From contig DAOPZY010000017.1 in assembly GCA_035353615.1 (NCBI GenBank), positions 1-64,000 on the forward strand: a stretch of DNA of 64,000 bases. Direction: 5' to 3'. A program made the translations under genes and the position numbers. Source of the stretch: CAXXOK01 sp035353615 (GTDB lineage: Bacteria; Bacillota; Clostridia; Christensenellales; Aristaeellaceae). The notes under the pieces were generated by a model, which searched no databases, had not been told where the DNA came from, and was given only the letters and a program-made list of their open reading frames with translations. The stretch's first letter is position 1; every line of letters starts with the position of its first letter. Below are positions 1 to 9,199 of this stretch, piece by piece.

Positions 1-7
1 GCACACC

Positions 8-52
8 CTGCCAAGGGCTTCGCCCTTGACCCGGTTCCGCTGCGGCGGAGGG
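8..52 (-). repeat. Dispersed hairpin repeat, module A copy
   Basis: Read on the minus strand this has GCAGCGGAACCGGGTCAAGG followed by a short GGGC/GCCC hairpin, the same module seen at 46211, 46401 and, more diverged, at 22621 and 52789. It lies just downstream of the glycosyltransferase stop codon and could act as its 3' hairpin. A run of eight G follows at 50-57. Confidence 0.6.
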
Positions 53-79
53 GGGGGACGTTTACTTGTGCTGATCCTG

Positions 80-1099
80 TTAAAACTGAATCATCTTACG
101 CACAAATCGGTATCCGCTCACCAGCGCGCGCCGGCCCACCGCGCCCGGCAAAATGGTCGCGCTCCCCAGCAGATTGGAACGCAATTTTTGATAAAGCTCT
201 TCGTCAAACGATTGGATAGTCTGCCACATATGGCGGTTCATGGACAGGCTTTCCTCGGTTTCCGCAATAAATTGAAGCGCGGAAGTGGTCGCCAGCATCC
301 CGGCGCAGTTATTGAGCATGTAATTGCACAGGCTTCGGGGCAATGCCTTCAGCTCGTTCAGGGTGTAGCTGGTAATCATCTGCTCCGCAATTTGGCTTAC
401 CTGATCCAACCGCCGAAGAATGTTCTTTTCCGCAATGGACTGATCCTCCCGGCCGATCCTATAGCCGTAAAGAGGCTCGTCCAGGTACAAGATGCGGTGG
501 GTATGGGGCAGCGGCTGATAAATATACAGGTTATCCTCGTAAAATGTATGCTTGGGCAGCACAAGCCCCATTTCCCGCAGCAAACCGGTACGGTACACCA
601 GCGCGTGGATCATAAACTGCTTATGCACGGGAAAACGGTGAATATCCTCCCAAGTGAGCACGCGGTTCGGGCGCATCACAATCCGGTAATTCACCGAAAA
701 CACCGCCGGCTTTTCCGCCTGATCGTACACATAGTTATGCACCACCAGATCCACCTGCGCGTCCCCCTCGGCATGGCTGCGCAGCAGTTCCAGCAGCTTT
801 GCGAGCGCGTCCGGGTCCAGCCGGTCGTCGGAATCCACCACCTTGAAATAAACGCCCCGCGCGTTGCGGATGCCCTGATTGATCCCTTCGCCGTGGCCGC
901 CGTTTTCCTGATGGATGGCGCGCACCGTGTCCGGAAACCGGGCGGCGTAGCGGTCGGCAATCTCGCCGGTGCGGTCGGTGGAACCGTCGTCGATGATGAG
1001 GATATCCATTTCCTCGCCGCCGGGCAGCAGGGAATCGATGCAGCGTTCCATATACGCCGCCGAATTATAACAGGGCACGGTTACGGTGAGCAATTTCAC
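80..1099 (-). CDS. Family 2 glycosyltransferase
   Basis: GT-A fold, family 2 transferase of 339 residues that probably adds a sugar to an envelope polysaccharide from a nucleotide-sugar donor. The N-terminus has the typical strand VTVPCYNS (residues 6-13), the nucleotide-binding DDGS at 37-40 and the metal-binding DSDD at 89-92. I see no clear membrane segment, so it is likely cytosolic or peripheral. The GTG start at 1099 is preceded by AAGAAGG at good spacing; an upstream ATG at 1183 would add 28 residues with no family support. It is the last gene of a minus-strand run with an LtaS-like enzyme and a second glycosyltransferase, which points to cell-surface polymer assembly. The acceptor and donor are unknown. 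Confidence 0.85.
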   Translation of the reverse strand: MKLLTVTVPCYNSAAYMERCIDSLLPGGEEMDILIIDDGSTDRTGEIADRYAARFPDTVRAIHQENGGHGEGINQGIRNARGVYFKVVDSDDRLDPDALAKLLELLRSHAEGDAQVDLVVHNYVYDQAEKPAVFSVNYRIVMRPNRVLTWEDIHRFPVHKQFMIHALVYRTGLLREMGLVLPKHTFYEDNLYIYQPLPHTHRILYLDEPLYGYRIGREDQSIAEKNILRRLDQVSQIAEQMITSYTLNELKALPRSLCNYMLNNCAGMLATTSALQFIAETEESLSMNRHMWQTIQSFDEELYQKLRSNLLGSATILPGAVGRRALVSGYRFVRKMIQF

Positions 1100-1356
1100 A
1101 AAATCAACCTTCTTCCCCAGATCAAATCCGCATCGCCGCCGCGCATTTCGGGCTGCATGGGCGTAGCTGTGCAGATGGGCCAAAATAAACCGATCCGGTT
1201 GGGCCGGTCATGGCGGGCGCATGACGCCGCAGGCGCAAAGCGGCGGCCGCGCCGTTGCTGCGCACCCGCACCCAGCTTACCCCTATGGTACGGCAAACAG
1301 GCTGCCAAGGCAAAGGTCAATTTCCTGAAAATGGTCAAAACGGTCCGACAGGTTCC

Positions 1357-3222
1357 CTACGCCGCTGGCACGGCGCTATGCTTTTCATAATATTCCAGTT
1401 TTCTGAAATCCTTCAGCCACGAGGGTTCACTGTCGCCCACGCCCGTTAGCTGATCGCCGTCCAGCACAAACTGGCGGTTGATTACGGAGGTGTGCGTTTC
1501 CAACTCCCGCAGCGCTTTCAGGTAGGCTGGGCCTTGCCAGCCCGCGAGCGTAAATAGCCTATCCATCAGGAATGCGGGGCTTATTCGCCCGCCTTCGCCA
1601 GTAAAATCGCAGTGCAATGCCTGTTTGGCCGCGTCATTGGCCCAAATCAGGTACGGCGTGCTGTAGTAATTGAAAAATCCCTGCTCGGTGGAACGGTCCA
1701 AATCCACGTTAAACATCTGGTAGGCGGAGTTATCATCGCCCCACCACGGGTTATGATCGCCAAACAGCACAATCACCACCGGGCGCTTGGCCGCGCGGAA
1801 ATGCTCCACAAACTGCCGAAGCTGGCGGCCCGTTTGCGCAACGCCGTCCAGATAGTTATTGGCAATGCAGTAGTCCGCCTGATTGTACCCAGCCTTCCAG
1901 GCCAGGTAAGGCGTTTGATAGCGTTTTACGGTATCGTACGGCCCGTGGTTTTGGTAGGTCACGTTAAAGCTGAACACCGGGTTTCCGCTTTTTGCGGCAA
2001 GGTTGTAATCCGCGACCACCGTCGGTAAAAAAACGGAGTCCTTCAAGATTCCCGTGGGCGCGTACACATGGTAGGTATCCTCGTAAAAACGGTACCGTTC
2101 AAACCCAAGGTATTCATTCACGTTCAGGCGGTTATAAAACCAGTTATAGCCCGGGTGGTTGCCCACGCAGGTATACCCCTGCCCCCGTAAATACCACACA
2201 AAGCTGTTGACCGGCGCTCTGAAACTGTCCGAGGGGTCCAGATAGCCCGTTAAAAAGGCGCGCTCGGTATTCACGGTTTCCCCCGCAAAAACATTGGTGA
2301 CCAGCGTGCCGGAAACGCTTTCCGCCTCCAGCGCGTGCCAATCCGTATAGGGGTCGGCGATAAAATCCAGATTGTCAAACGTGCTGAAATCATTGAAGGC
2401 TTCCATCATCACGCCGATAATATCCACTTTTTCAGTCGCCGGAATATCGTCCTGCGCATAGGCGCTCAGGGCTTGCGCGGCCTCGTCCTCGTGATAGCCG
2501 TCCGGCTTTTGCTCCATCGCGTCGTTCACGCTGCGCAAAAAAGGGTATACAACGCCATGCTCAATGTAGGACTGGGTCGGCAACCAACTCACGGCCAACG
2601 CGGTTTGCGAATACAGCGCGTCGTCGGTAATCAGCAGATTGCCGCTAAACGCCAGCAGCGCCGCGCACACGGAGCAGCCGAGCAGCCGTTTGCCCAAGGC
2701 CGGCTTTCGCCATCGCCGGTACTGAAACCGCAGCAGAACCAGCGCCAGCAGCGTCAACAGGAGCGCCGCGGTCACGCCGGCCGTCATCTGGATGGCGTAG
2801 CGCTTGCTCATGGCGGAGGCTTCCCCTAAAAGGCTGAGGTCCGCAAACATCAGCGGATCGCCCCGCAGGCGCAGCTTATAGTAGTTCACCAGCGCCAGCA
2901 GCAGCACCGGCGCAGCCGCGACCCCAAACGCGAGGCAGGGCTTTCCCAGCGTAAAATAACACAGAAAAACCCACAGCGCGACCGGCAGCCAGTTCAATAA
3001 AAAAAGAAGCGGATTTGTGAAAAACTTGAACGCCAACGCCCAGGTCGCGTCCGCCGAGGAAAGCCGAAACGTAAGCGAGGTCAACAAAACGCTCAGCAGC
3101 CCCAGCGCCACAGGCGCGGCGGGGTGCCAAGCGTGAATGAAGTGCCAGACCTTTGGCAGCCGTAAGCGCTCGGCCAGCCATTTTGCGCGGGTAACCGTCC
3201 AGGCGCATGCCCTGCTACCCAC
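1357..3222 (-). CDS. LtaS-like sulfatase-family phosphoglycerol transferase
   Basis: Membrane-anchored alkaline-phosphatase-superfamily enzyme of 621 residues, close in length to LtaS. The N-terminal ~190 residues are hydrophobic with about five membrane segments; the extracellular catalytic domain follows. A likely nucleophile is Thr316 in GETVNTE, and the metal site includes GDH at 488-490. LtaS enzymes move glycerol phosphate from phosphatidylglycerol onto a growing polymer; related enzymes modify glycans with phosphoglycerol or phosphoethanolamine, so the exact donor is inferred. The GTG start at 3222 has no good ribosome-binding site, so the true start could lie somewhat downstream. It lies between two glycosyltransferases on the same strand. 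Confidence 0.8.
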   Translation of the reverse strand: MGSRACAWTVTRAKWLAERLRLPKVWHFIHAWHPAAPVALGLLSVLLTSLTFRLSSADATWALAFKFFTNPLLFLLNWLPVALWVFLCYFTLGKPCLAFGVAAAPVLLLALVNYYKLRLRGDPLMFADLSLLGEASAMSKRYAIQMTAGVTAALLLTLLALVLLRFQYRRWRKPALGKRLLGCSVCAALLAFSGNLLITDDALYSQTALAVSWLPTQSYIEHGVVYPFLRSVNDAMEQKPDGYHEDEAAQALSAYAQDDIPATEKVDIIGVMMEAFNDFSTFDNLDFIADPYTDWHALEAESVSGTLVTNVFAGETVNTERAFLTGYLDPSDSFRAPVNSFVWYLRGQGYTCVGNHPGYNWFYNRLNVNEYLGFERYRFYEDTYHVYAPTGILKDSVFLPTVVADYNLAAKSGNPVFSFNVTYQNHGPYDTVKRYQTPYLAWKAGYNQADYCIANNYLDGVAQTGRQLRQFVEHFRAAKRPVVIVLFGDHNPWWGDDNSAYQMFNVDLDRSTEQGFFNYYSTPYLIWANDAAKQALHCDFTGEGGRISPAFLMDRLFTLAGWQGPAYLKALRELETHTSVINRQFVLDGDQLTGVGDSEPSWLKDFRKLEYYEKHSAVPAA

Positions 3223-3272
3223 GGCGCAGAGCCGGGGGGGTCTCCAACCGTTTCAATGTTCAGCGCCTCGCT

Positions 3273-4640
3273 TCAGATGGGATAGCTGTTTTCAGCCGTT
3301 TTCAGCTGCGGTTTGCCGTTGTCGGCAATCGGGTCGTACAGACAACCCTCGTGCGCGGCGTTGATCCGGTGCGTTGTTTTGACCCACACGTTCTGATGGC
3401 GGAAACGGAACAGCCCCCAGATTTGCGCGATGGCCACCAACACCGTGTTGAGCACAAGACTCAGGATGTTGGTAAACAGGGACAGCGGCCTGAAACGCAC
3501 CCGGTTATCCACCCAGTCCGCAATGTAAAACAGCAAAATGAACGAGTACAGGAACACCAACAGGCTCGGATAGTTCACCACAAACCAATCCCAGAAGGTA
3601 ATCACATTATCCGTCTTGGGCATCAGCCCCGCCATGGTGAGCGCCTGCAAAACAAGGCTCAGGATAACCTGAATAATCATCACCACAAACGGGGTCAGGC
3701 TGTAAACGTACAGGAATGTGCTCAGGAACTCGCCAAACTTGATGCGCTTGTTGCGCAGGGCGGAAAAAATGCGGCGCGTGTTTTTGAAGCACACAAACCA
3801 GTGCCCCTGCGCCCAGCGGATGCGCTGTCGAAGGCTTGCGCGCCAGCGGGTGGGTTTTTCATCGTAGATGCGCACGTTATTGTTCCATAGGATGCGTTTG
3901 CCTTCGCAGGTGGCTTCCACCTGAAGCTCAAAATCCTCCGTCAGGGACATGGCCGTCCAACCGCCGCGTTTTTGCAGGTAATCCGCGCGCACCGCAAAAC
4001 CGGTGCCGCCGACTACGCAGTTGATGCCGATGCGGCTTTTGGCATACTGAAAAAAGCGGTTGGTAATGGTGTAGCTCATGTAGTAATACAGCGCCACAAG
4101 CCCTTTTTTGTTTTTGCAGCCCAGGTAGCACTGCACAATATCAGCTTCCGGGTGATCCAGAAACTGGCTGTTCACCTCGCGGAACATGCTGGTGTCGATG
4201 CGGTTGTCCGCGTCGAAGAACATCACCAGATCATACCGGTCGCCATAACCTTTCAGGGTTTCCAGCGCCTTTTGCAGCACGATCGGCTTGCCGGTGGGGG
4301 CGTCAGGGGTTTCCTTGTGGGTTTCCAGCACCTTGGCGCCCATGCCGCGCGCGATTTCGGCGGTTCGGTCGTCGCAGTTGTCGGCTAAAATGTAGAAATC
4401 GTAAAGCTCCTTGGGGTAATCCATGGATTGGAGGTTCTGCACAATGCCGGAGATCACCGCCTCCTCATTGTGCGCGGGTACGAGTACCAGGTATTTCAAC
4501 TGGGGATCATGATCCTGATAATCCCGAGAAGTTCGCTTAAAACCAAAAATACTGATATAAAGTTGATATAGAATAATAACGACCAGCCACGTGGACATGA
4601 GCCAGTTGATCGCCCCGATGACTGTGCTGATAGCCTGCAC
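3273..4640 (-). CDS. Processive-type membrane glycosyltransferase, family 2
   Basis: Protein of 455 residues with one N-terminal membrane helix, a cytosolic GT2 domain and about three C-terminal helices, the layout of BcsA/IcaA/NodC-like enzymes. Visible motifs are VPAHNEE near residue 54, DAD at 143-145 (UDP-sugar/metal), TED in SLTEDFE, and QRIRW at 272-276, the signature of processive beta-glycosyltransferases. It starts at GTG 4640 with GGAGG ten bases upstream. The C-terminus is basic and lacks a PilZ domain. It probably builds or extrudes a surface glycan with the neighbouring LtaS-like protein and glycosyltransferase. The polymer cannot be predicted. Confidence 0.85.
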   Translation of the reverse strand: MQAISTVIGAINWLMSTWLVVIILYQLYISIFGFKRTSRDYQDHDPQLKYLVLVPAHNEEAVISGIVQNLQSMDYPKELYDFYILADNCDDRTAEIARGMGAKVLETHKETPDAPTGKPIVLQKALETLKGYGDRYDLVMFFDADNRIDTSMFREVNSQFLDHPEADIVQCYLGCKNKKGLVALYYYMSYTITNRFFQYAKSRIGINCVVGGTGFAVRADYLQKRGGWTAMSLTEDFELQVEATCEGKRILWNNNVRIYDEKPTRWRASLRQRIRWAQGHWFVCFKNTRRIFSALRNKRIKFGEFLSTFLYVYSLTPFVVMIIQVILSLVLQALTMAGLMPKTDNVITFWDWFVVNYPSLLVFLYSFILLFYIADWVDNRVRFRPLSLFTNILSLVLNTVLVAIAQIWGLFRFRHQNVWVKTTHRINAAHEGCLYDPIADNGKPQLKTAENSYPI

Positions 4641-4711
4641 CTTCGGACAGCCTCCCGTTCCAAAATCGCATAGGGTTAAACATCTTCTTATACACTAAGC
4701 GCCCAGAAAAG

Positions 4712-6397
4712 TCAATGCCGGTCGTAGAACGTACATTCCCCGATAAATTCCCTCAGGATGCTCAAAGGCGGGATTTCGTCGATCACGCCTTCCTCCACCG
4801 GCAAAAAATACTGGAGAAATTTTAGCAGGCGGTGCGCCACCAGCGCTTCCGGCTCCGTTTCCGGGATGCGGGACAGCAGCGCGAAGCTGGCGCGTTTCAG
4901 GATGGGCAGCTCGTAATGCAGCGAGGTGTTGAACATCACATCCGCTTTTTCCTGATTGGGGAAAATCCATTTTTCTTCCCCCGCGCGCACGCTGGGCCAC
5001 ATATCGATGGTGGCTTCCGGCGCGGTGCCCCGGAACTTCGCGTCCCGGGTGATGCGGCGCAACAGCCTCACATCCGTGGTGCGGATGCGGTTATGGTTAT
5101 CCAGATTGATGCAGGGCAGGGCGCTCACATACACGCCGTAGGTCAGCTGCTCCGGCAATTCGCGCGTAACGCGGTCGTTCAGGGCATGGATGCCCTCCAA
5201 AATCAGCGGCCCGTTGCCCGCCAGCAGCATGGGGGTCGTTTCCGGCGTGCGTTTGCCGGTGACAAAATCAAACTTGGGCATTTGCACCCACTCGGCGGAG
5301 AGCAGCTGCTCGATGCAATCGCTCAGCAGCGGAATATCCAGAGCCTCCACATCCTCCAGGTCCGGTTTGCCGTCCGCGCCCCGGGGCGCGTCGTCGCGCG
5401 CCTTGTAAAAATCGTCCAGCGATACCAGCTGCGGGCGCTTGCCCAGCACCTGCAAATGCACCGCCAGCCGGTGCGCGAAGGTCGTTTTGCCGCTGGAGGA
5501 AGGGCCGAACACGAGCACGATCTGCGCGTTGCGGGTCACAATTTCATCGGCGATGTGCGCGATGGATTTATCCTGCAAGGCCTCGTTTACACGGATAAAC
5601 TCGCGCATTTTGCCCTGCTCAATCATGCGGTTCACATCGGCCACATTGCTTGCGCCGAGGATTCGGCACCACTCCTGCGATTCGTTAAACACGCGCAGGT
5701 GCTTGGGGCGGGGGCTGTACGGCGCTACGCGCGCAGGTTCCCCCGGCGCGGGCATGCAAAGCACCAGCCCGGGGAAATGGGGTTTCAGCGAAAAATGCTT
5801 CAGGTAGCCTGTGGAAGGGGTCATCGCGCCGTAAAAATACTCGCGCATATCCCCAATACGGTACATGGCGATGGTTTTTCCGGGGCGGTAGCGGAGCACG
5901 TCCGCCTTGTCCGGGTCGTTGTGCTGGGTAAAGTAAGCGATCGCCTGCTCCCGCGTCCACGTTTCCTTTTCAAACGGGAGGTTCTGCGCCACGAGCTTTC
6001 GCATGTCCTGCTCAAGCGCGCGCACCATGGCGTGGTCCATGTCCTCCTCCAGCACGCGCAGGTAAACGCCGTACCCGACGCTGTTGAGGATGCGAACCTG
6101 CTTTTTGGGAAACAGCCGCGACATGCTCAGCAAAAGTAAAAACCGCAGCGAACGCTCGTACACGCGGCGGCCTTCTTCATCACGGTAGGTTAACCCGGTC
6201 AGGGCGCAGTTTTTCGTCAGCGGCTCGTCCAGCTCCATGCAAACGCCGCCGCACTGGGCGCACAGCAGGTGGTCGGCCAATTCCGGGCTTAGCTGCCGAA
6301 AGGCTTCCAGCACGGGCGTGCCCTTGGAAAATTCAGCGGTCGCCCCGTTCAGGGTAATCTGGACGGTTTTTAAATGGTCAGGGGTTTGTGAACTCAT
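4712..6397 (-). CDS. Uridine kinase-like nucleoside kinase with TGS/ThrRS-like N-terminus
   Basis: Protein of 561 residues. Residues ~10-70 resemble a TGS domain, residues ~90-240 the second additional domain of threonyl-tRNA synthetase, and the C-terminal half is a P-loop uridine kinase with GPSSSGKT at 298-305. This fusion is widespread in Clostridia and is annotated as a nucleoside kinase; its physiological substrate is not settled. The ATG at 6397 is chosen because GGAGG sits seven bases upstream; the open frame extends further without support. An odd feature is a cysteine cluster C46-x2-C49-x3-C53 (CAQCGGVC) where family members usually have a VNN-type segment. It precedes the glycosyltransferase block on the same strand. 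Confidence 0.8.
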   Translation of the reverse strand: MSSQTPDHLKTVQITLNGATAEFSKGTPVLEAFRQLSPELADHLLCAQCGGVCMELDEPLTKNCALTGLTYRDEEGRRVYERSLRFLLLLSMSRLFPKKQVRILNSVGYGVYLRVLEEDMDHAMVRALEQDMRKLVAQNLPFEKETWTREQAIAYFTQHNDPDKADVLRYRPGKTIAMYRIGDMREYFYGAMTPSTGYLKHFSLKPHFPGLVLCMPAPGEPARVAPYSPRPKHLRVFNESQEWCRILGASNVADVNRMIEQGKMREFIRVNEALQDKSIAHIADEIVTRNAQIVLVFGPSSSGKTTFAHRLAVHLQVLGKRPQLVSLDDFYKARDDAPRGADGKPDLEDVEALDIPLLSDCIEQLLSAEWVQMPKFDFVTGKRTPETTPMLLAGNGPLILEGIHALNDRVTRELPEQLTYGVYVSALPCINLDNHNRIRTTDVRLLRRITRDAKFRGTAPEATIDMWPSVRAGEEKWIFPNQEKADVMFNTSLHYELPILKRASFALLSRIPETEPEALVAHRLLKFLQYFLPVEEGVIDEIPPLSILREFIGECTFYDRH

Positions 6398-6622
6398 GAT
6401 TTGCCTCCGTTTGGGGTTGCAGGTGGGTTGCGGGCTGAACCGAAGAAAACTCCGACGTTTGCGCAAGGTGATGCTTTGGCCGTTCGCGCTCAGGCGTGCG
6501 TCTCAGCGGCTCAGCGCCGCGGGTTTCCGCCGCGCTCCGCTTGTCCGTCATGAACGATTTACGCGCAGGTATCCCCGCGCTCCGCGCGTCCATGTTCGGT
6601 TATATACGCATAGGCAAACGGC

Positions 6623-7609
6623 TCAGCATTCCTCAAAGGGCATGTTGCTGTCGCAGGCGTGGGAAAGGTCCTCCGGGTCAAAGGCGCCGCCGTGCTTGGT
6701 TTTATACTGATTTTGCAGCACTTTGGTGTGCACGTAGGCGCGGTTTTGGCTGTTGGCGGGGGTCACGCTCAGGTACATGCCCGTTTGCCCGTCCGGCAGT
6801 CTGGAAAACCGGACTTTAATAAACAGCTGCCCGTGCTGGGCACATTTGCTGATGGCGACGTACTTGCCCGGGGCCTGCGGGGTCAGCTCGGTCACCAATT
6901 GGGTGGGCTTTTTGCAGGTGGGGCATTCCGGGGTTTGCACATCGGCCCCGGCCAACCCTTCCGTAACGGTGGGCACAGTCCGGGTTACGCGGAAACGGGT
7001 GCGCCGCGGGTTGTGGCAAAGCTTGCGCGCGGCCTGCTCGTGGCGGAGCACGCTTTGGGGGTCAGGCAATTTTTGCAACACCAGCGCGGTGTAATACGCG
7101 TCGTTTACGGCGTTGTGAAAATCCCTGCTTTCATCGGCGGCAATCTCCAGATGCTCCATCGCGCCCTTCAGGGATTTTTGCCGCGCGCCCAGCTCGAAGG
7201 CCTCGGCGTAATAGCGCTGCACATCGTACATCTTGGCGGCTTCGCCGTCAAAATGGAAAAAATCGAGGTTTTGCTGCAACACGCTGATATCGTCCCCGCC
7301 CCAGGTGAGGAAAACGTAATTATCGCCGCACCATTGCGCAAACTGCGACATGGCCTCGGGAAACGTGGGCGCGTCGCACAGTTCCTCCCGGCCCAGATGG
7401 GTCATGCGGCGCACGCGCGGGTGAATGTTGGTGTAATGGGTGGGCCGGATGGGAATGGAAAGCTCGTCCAGCAGCGTAAACTGATCGTCCAGCTTCACCG
7501 CGCCAATCTGGATCACTTCAAAAAGAAGGCTGTCGCCAATCTGGCGAAACACGGGGGTGTTGAAGCTGGTGGGCTGGTTCCATTCCAAATCCAAAACGAT
7601 GTAGTGCAT
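6623..7609 (-). CDS. DEDDh-family 3'-5' exonuclease
   Basis: Exonuclease of 328 residues. The N-terminal motif DLEW near residues 7-10 supplies the first two acidic metal ligands, and HNAVNDA near residue 165 is the Exo III motif of the DEDDh class, as in DnaQ epsilon and KapD-like proteins. The C-terminal ~130 residues are not part of the nuclease fold and contain a CPTCKK zinc-knuckle-like element near residue 230. The ATG start is preceded by TGGAG. It stands alone, flanked by a 225-bp gap and by the 30-bp tandem array at 7651. Whether it acts on DNA or RNA cannot be told. Confidence 0.8.
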   Translation of the reverse strand: MHYIVLDLEWNQPTSFNTPVFRQIGDSLLFEVIQIGAVKLDDQFTLLDELSIPIRPTHYTNIHPRVRRMTHLGREELCDAPTFPEAMSQFAQWCGDNYVFLTWGGDDISVLQQNLDFFHFDGEAAKMYDVQRYYAEAFELGARQKSLKGAMEHLEIAADESRDFHNAVNDAYYTALVLQKLPDPQSVLRHEQAARKLCHNPRRTRFRVTRTVPTVTEGLAGADVQTPECPTCKKPTQLVTELTPQAPGKYVAISKCAQHGQLFIKVRFSRLPDGQTGMYLSVTPANSQNRAYVHTKVLQNQYKTKHGGAFDPEDLSHACDSNMPFEEC

Positions 7610-7650
7610 AGATCTAACTCCAGTCTGGATATAGGATCAACAGTTGGGGC

Positions 7651-7800
7651 GCAACGGCCTTGCGCGGGCCGGGTTAGTCATCAATCGCCTCACGCGGGCC
7701 GGATAAAGCAACCTTCGCCTGGCGCGGGCTTGAGCAAACAACAATAGCCGCATCGGGGTCGGATCAGGCACAAACGGCCTCACGCGGGCCTGTCCATCGC
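7651..7800. repeat. Degenerate tandem array, five units of exactly 30 bp
   Basis: Five consecutive 30-bp blocks (7651, 7681, 7711, 7741, 7771) share a core close to GCCTCACGCGGGCCGGAT, with the fourth unit most diverged. The period is exact with no indels. It lies between the exonuclease start and the flavoprotein stop, so it is 3' of one gene and 5' of the other, both on the minus strand. On the minus strand an open frame reads through as a ten-residue Arg/Leu/Pro repeat, but it has no ribosome-binding site of its own. Confidence 0.75.
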
Positions 7801-7875
7801 GGGCGAATCCGGCACCGCGTTTGGGCGGCTGAACGCCAGCGCATAACATGGCGGGGCTGTTCCCGACAGGCGGGT

Positions 7876-9123
7876 TCAGCGCTCCGCCGCGCCCTGAAGC
7901 GCGGCCGCCAAACCCGCGCAATAGCCGGTCGCAAAAGCAATGTGCAGGTTAAACCCCCCGGTGAGGGCGTCCACATCCAGCACCTCGCCTGCCGCATATA
8001 GGCCTTCAACCCGCTTGCTTTGCAGGGTTGCGGGCGAAAATTCGCGCACGTCCGCGCCGCCGGCCGTCACAACCGCCGCGGCGATCGGTTCCGTGCCGTT
8101 CACCGGCAGGGGCAGCGCCTTGGTGAGGCGCACCAGCGCTTCCCGCTCCTCCCGCTTCAGCTCGTTGGCGGGCTTAATGGGGTCAAGCCCGCACAGTGCG
8201 GCGACGGTTTCCGCGAGCCGCTCCGGATAGAGGCCCCGCAGAACGGTTTGCAGGTGTTTTTTCCCAGCCGCGCCGATGTCGCGCAGGATTCTTTCTTCCA
8301 ACTGCTGCGGAGTCAGCCCCGGCTTGAGATCCAAAGTCAGCGAGCATTGGGCAAAATCCAACCCCGCCATGTAGCTGGACGCGGACAGCACCAACGGCCC
8401 GGACAGGCCAAAGTGCGTAAACAGCATTTCGCCAAGCTCGGCGTAAAGGCGCTTTTTACCGTGCATAAGCGTCAGGCGCACATTTTTAAGCGATAACCCC
8501 TGTAAGCCGCGCACCCATTCCTCCGGGCTGGTCAGCGGGATCAGCGCGGGCTTGGGGGGCAGGATGGCGTGCCCGCAGGCCGCAAGCAGCGCGTACCCGT
8601 CGCCGGTGCTGCCGGTAGCCGGGTAGCTGACGCCGCCCGTGCAAACAATCGCCGCGTCGGCAGGGAGGGTCTCCCCGGTTTCCAGCGTAACGCCGCTCAC
8701 CCGGCCCTGCGATACCGCAATCGCCTTCGCGCGGCTGTTGAGCCGCACGCGCACGCCGTTTTTTTGCAGCTGCCGCTCCAGCGCGCGGGTAACGTCGCTG
8801 GCTTTCTGCGAGGCGGGAAAGGCGCGGTTGCCGCGCTCCACCACGGTTGGGCAGCCCCAGGCTTCCAACTTGCGAAGCAACGCCTCAGGCGGCAATGCCT
8901 CCAGCGCGGAAAATAAAAAACGCGGGTTGCGCACCACATTTTGCCGAAAAGCTTCCGGCGCGCACAGGTTGGTGCAGTTGCAGCGGCCCTTGCCGGTAAT
9001 GTAGAGCTTCTTCCCCAGCTTTTCGTTGCGCTCCACAAGGGTGACCGTCGCGCCGTTTTCCGCCGCGGTTACGGCGGCGATCAATCCGGCGGCGCCCCCG
9101 CCCAGGATCACGATGGATGGCAT
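7876..9123 (-). CDS. HI0933-family FAD-dependent oxidoreductase (YhiN-like)
   Basis: Flavoprotein of 415 residues, the usual length. It has the Rossmann dinucleotide-binding GGGAAG at residues 8-13, the family motif GKGRCNCTN near residue 44-52, and the C-terminal FAD-binding stretch GLYAAGEVLDVDALTGG near 375-391. Members are called NAD(P)/FAD-dependent oxidoreductase or BaiN-like; the physiological substrate is generally unknown. The ATG start has GGAGG seven bases upstream. It is followed downstream by the 30-bp tandem array and preceded on the same strand by the RpiR regulator with a 76-bp gap, so co-transcription is possible. Confidence 0.9.
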   Translation of the reverse strand: MPSIVILGGGAAGLIAAVTAAENGATVTLVERNEKLGKKLYITGKGRCNCTNLCAPEAFRQNVVRNPRFLFSALEALPPEALLRKLEAWGCPTVVERGNRAFPASQKASDVTRALERQLQKNGVRVRLNSRAKAIAVSQGRVSGVTLETGETLPADAAIVCTGGVSYPATGSTGDGYALLAACGHAILPPKPALIPLTSPEEWVRGLQGLSLKNVRLTLMHGKKRLYAELGEMLFTHFGLSGPLVLSASSYMAGLDFAQCSLTLDLKPGLTPQQLEERILRDIGAAGKKHLQTVLRGLYPERLAETVAALCGLDPIKPANELKREEREALVRLTKALPLPVNGTEPIAAAVVTAGGADVREFSPATLQSKRVEGLYAAGEVLDVDALTGGFNLHIAFATGYCAGLAAALQGAAER

Positions 9124-9199
9124 TCACGGCCTCCTTCAGTTTCAAAAGCAAAATGCCCAGCGTCAGGCCCGGCCCATTGTCACCGGCAGACGGCGCGCG

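Noticed and set aside
7651..7800. CRISPR array
   Set aside because: Units are contiguous and degenerate with no unique spacers between identical repeats, and no cas gene is in the window.
7637..7921. 94-codon minus-strand frame through the 30-bp array
   Set aside because: Starts inside the flavoprotein gene in another frame and lacks a ribosome-binding site; the repeat itself explains the open frame.
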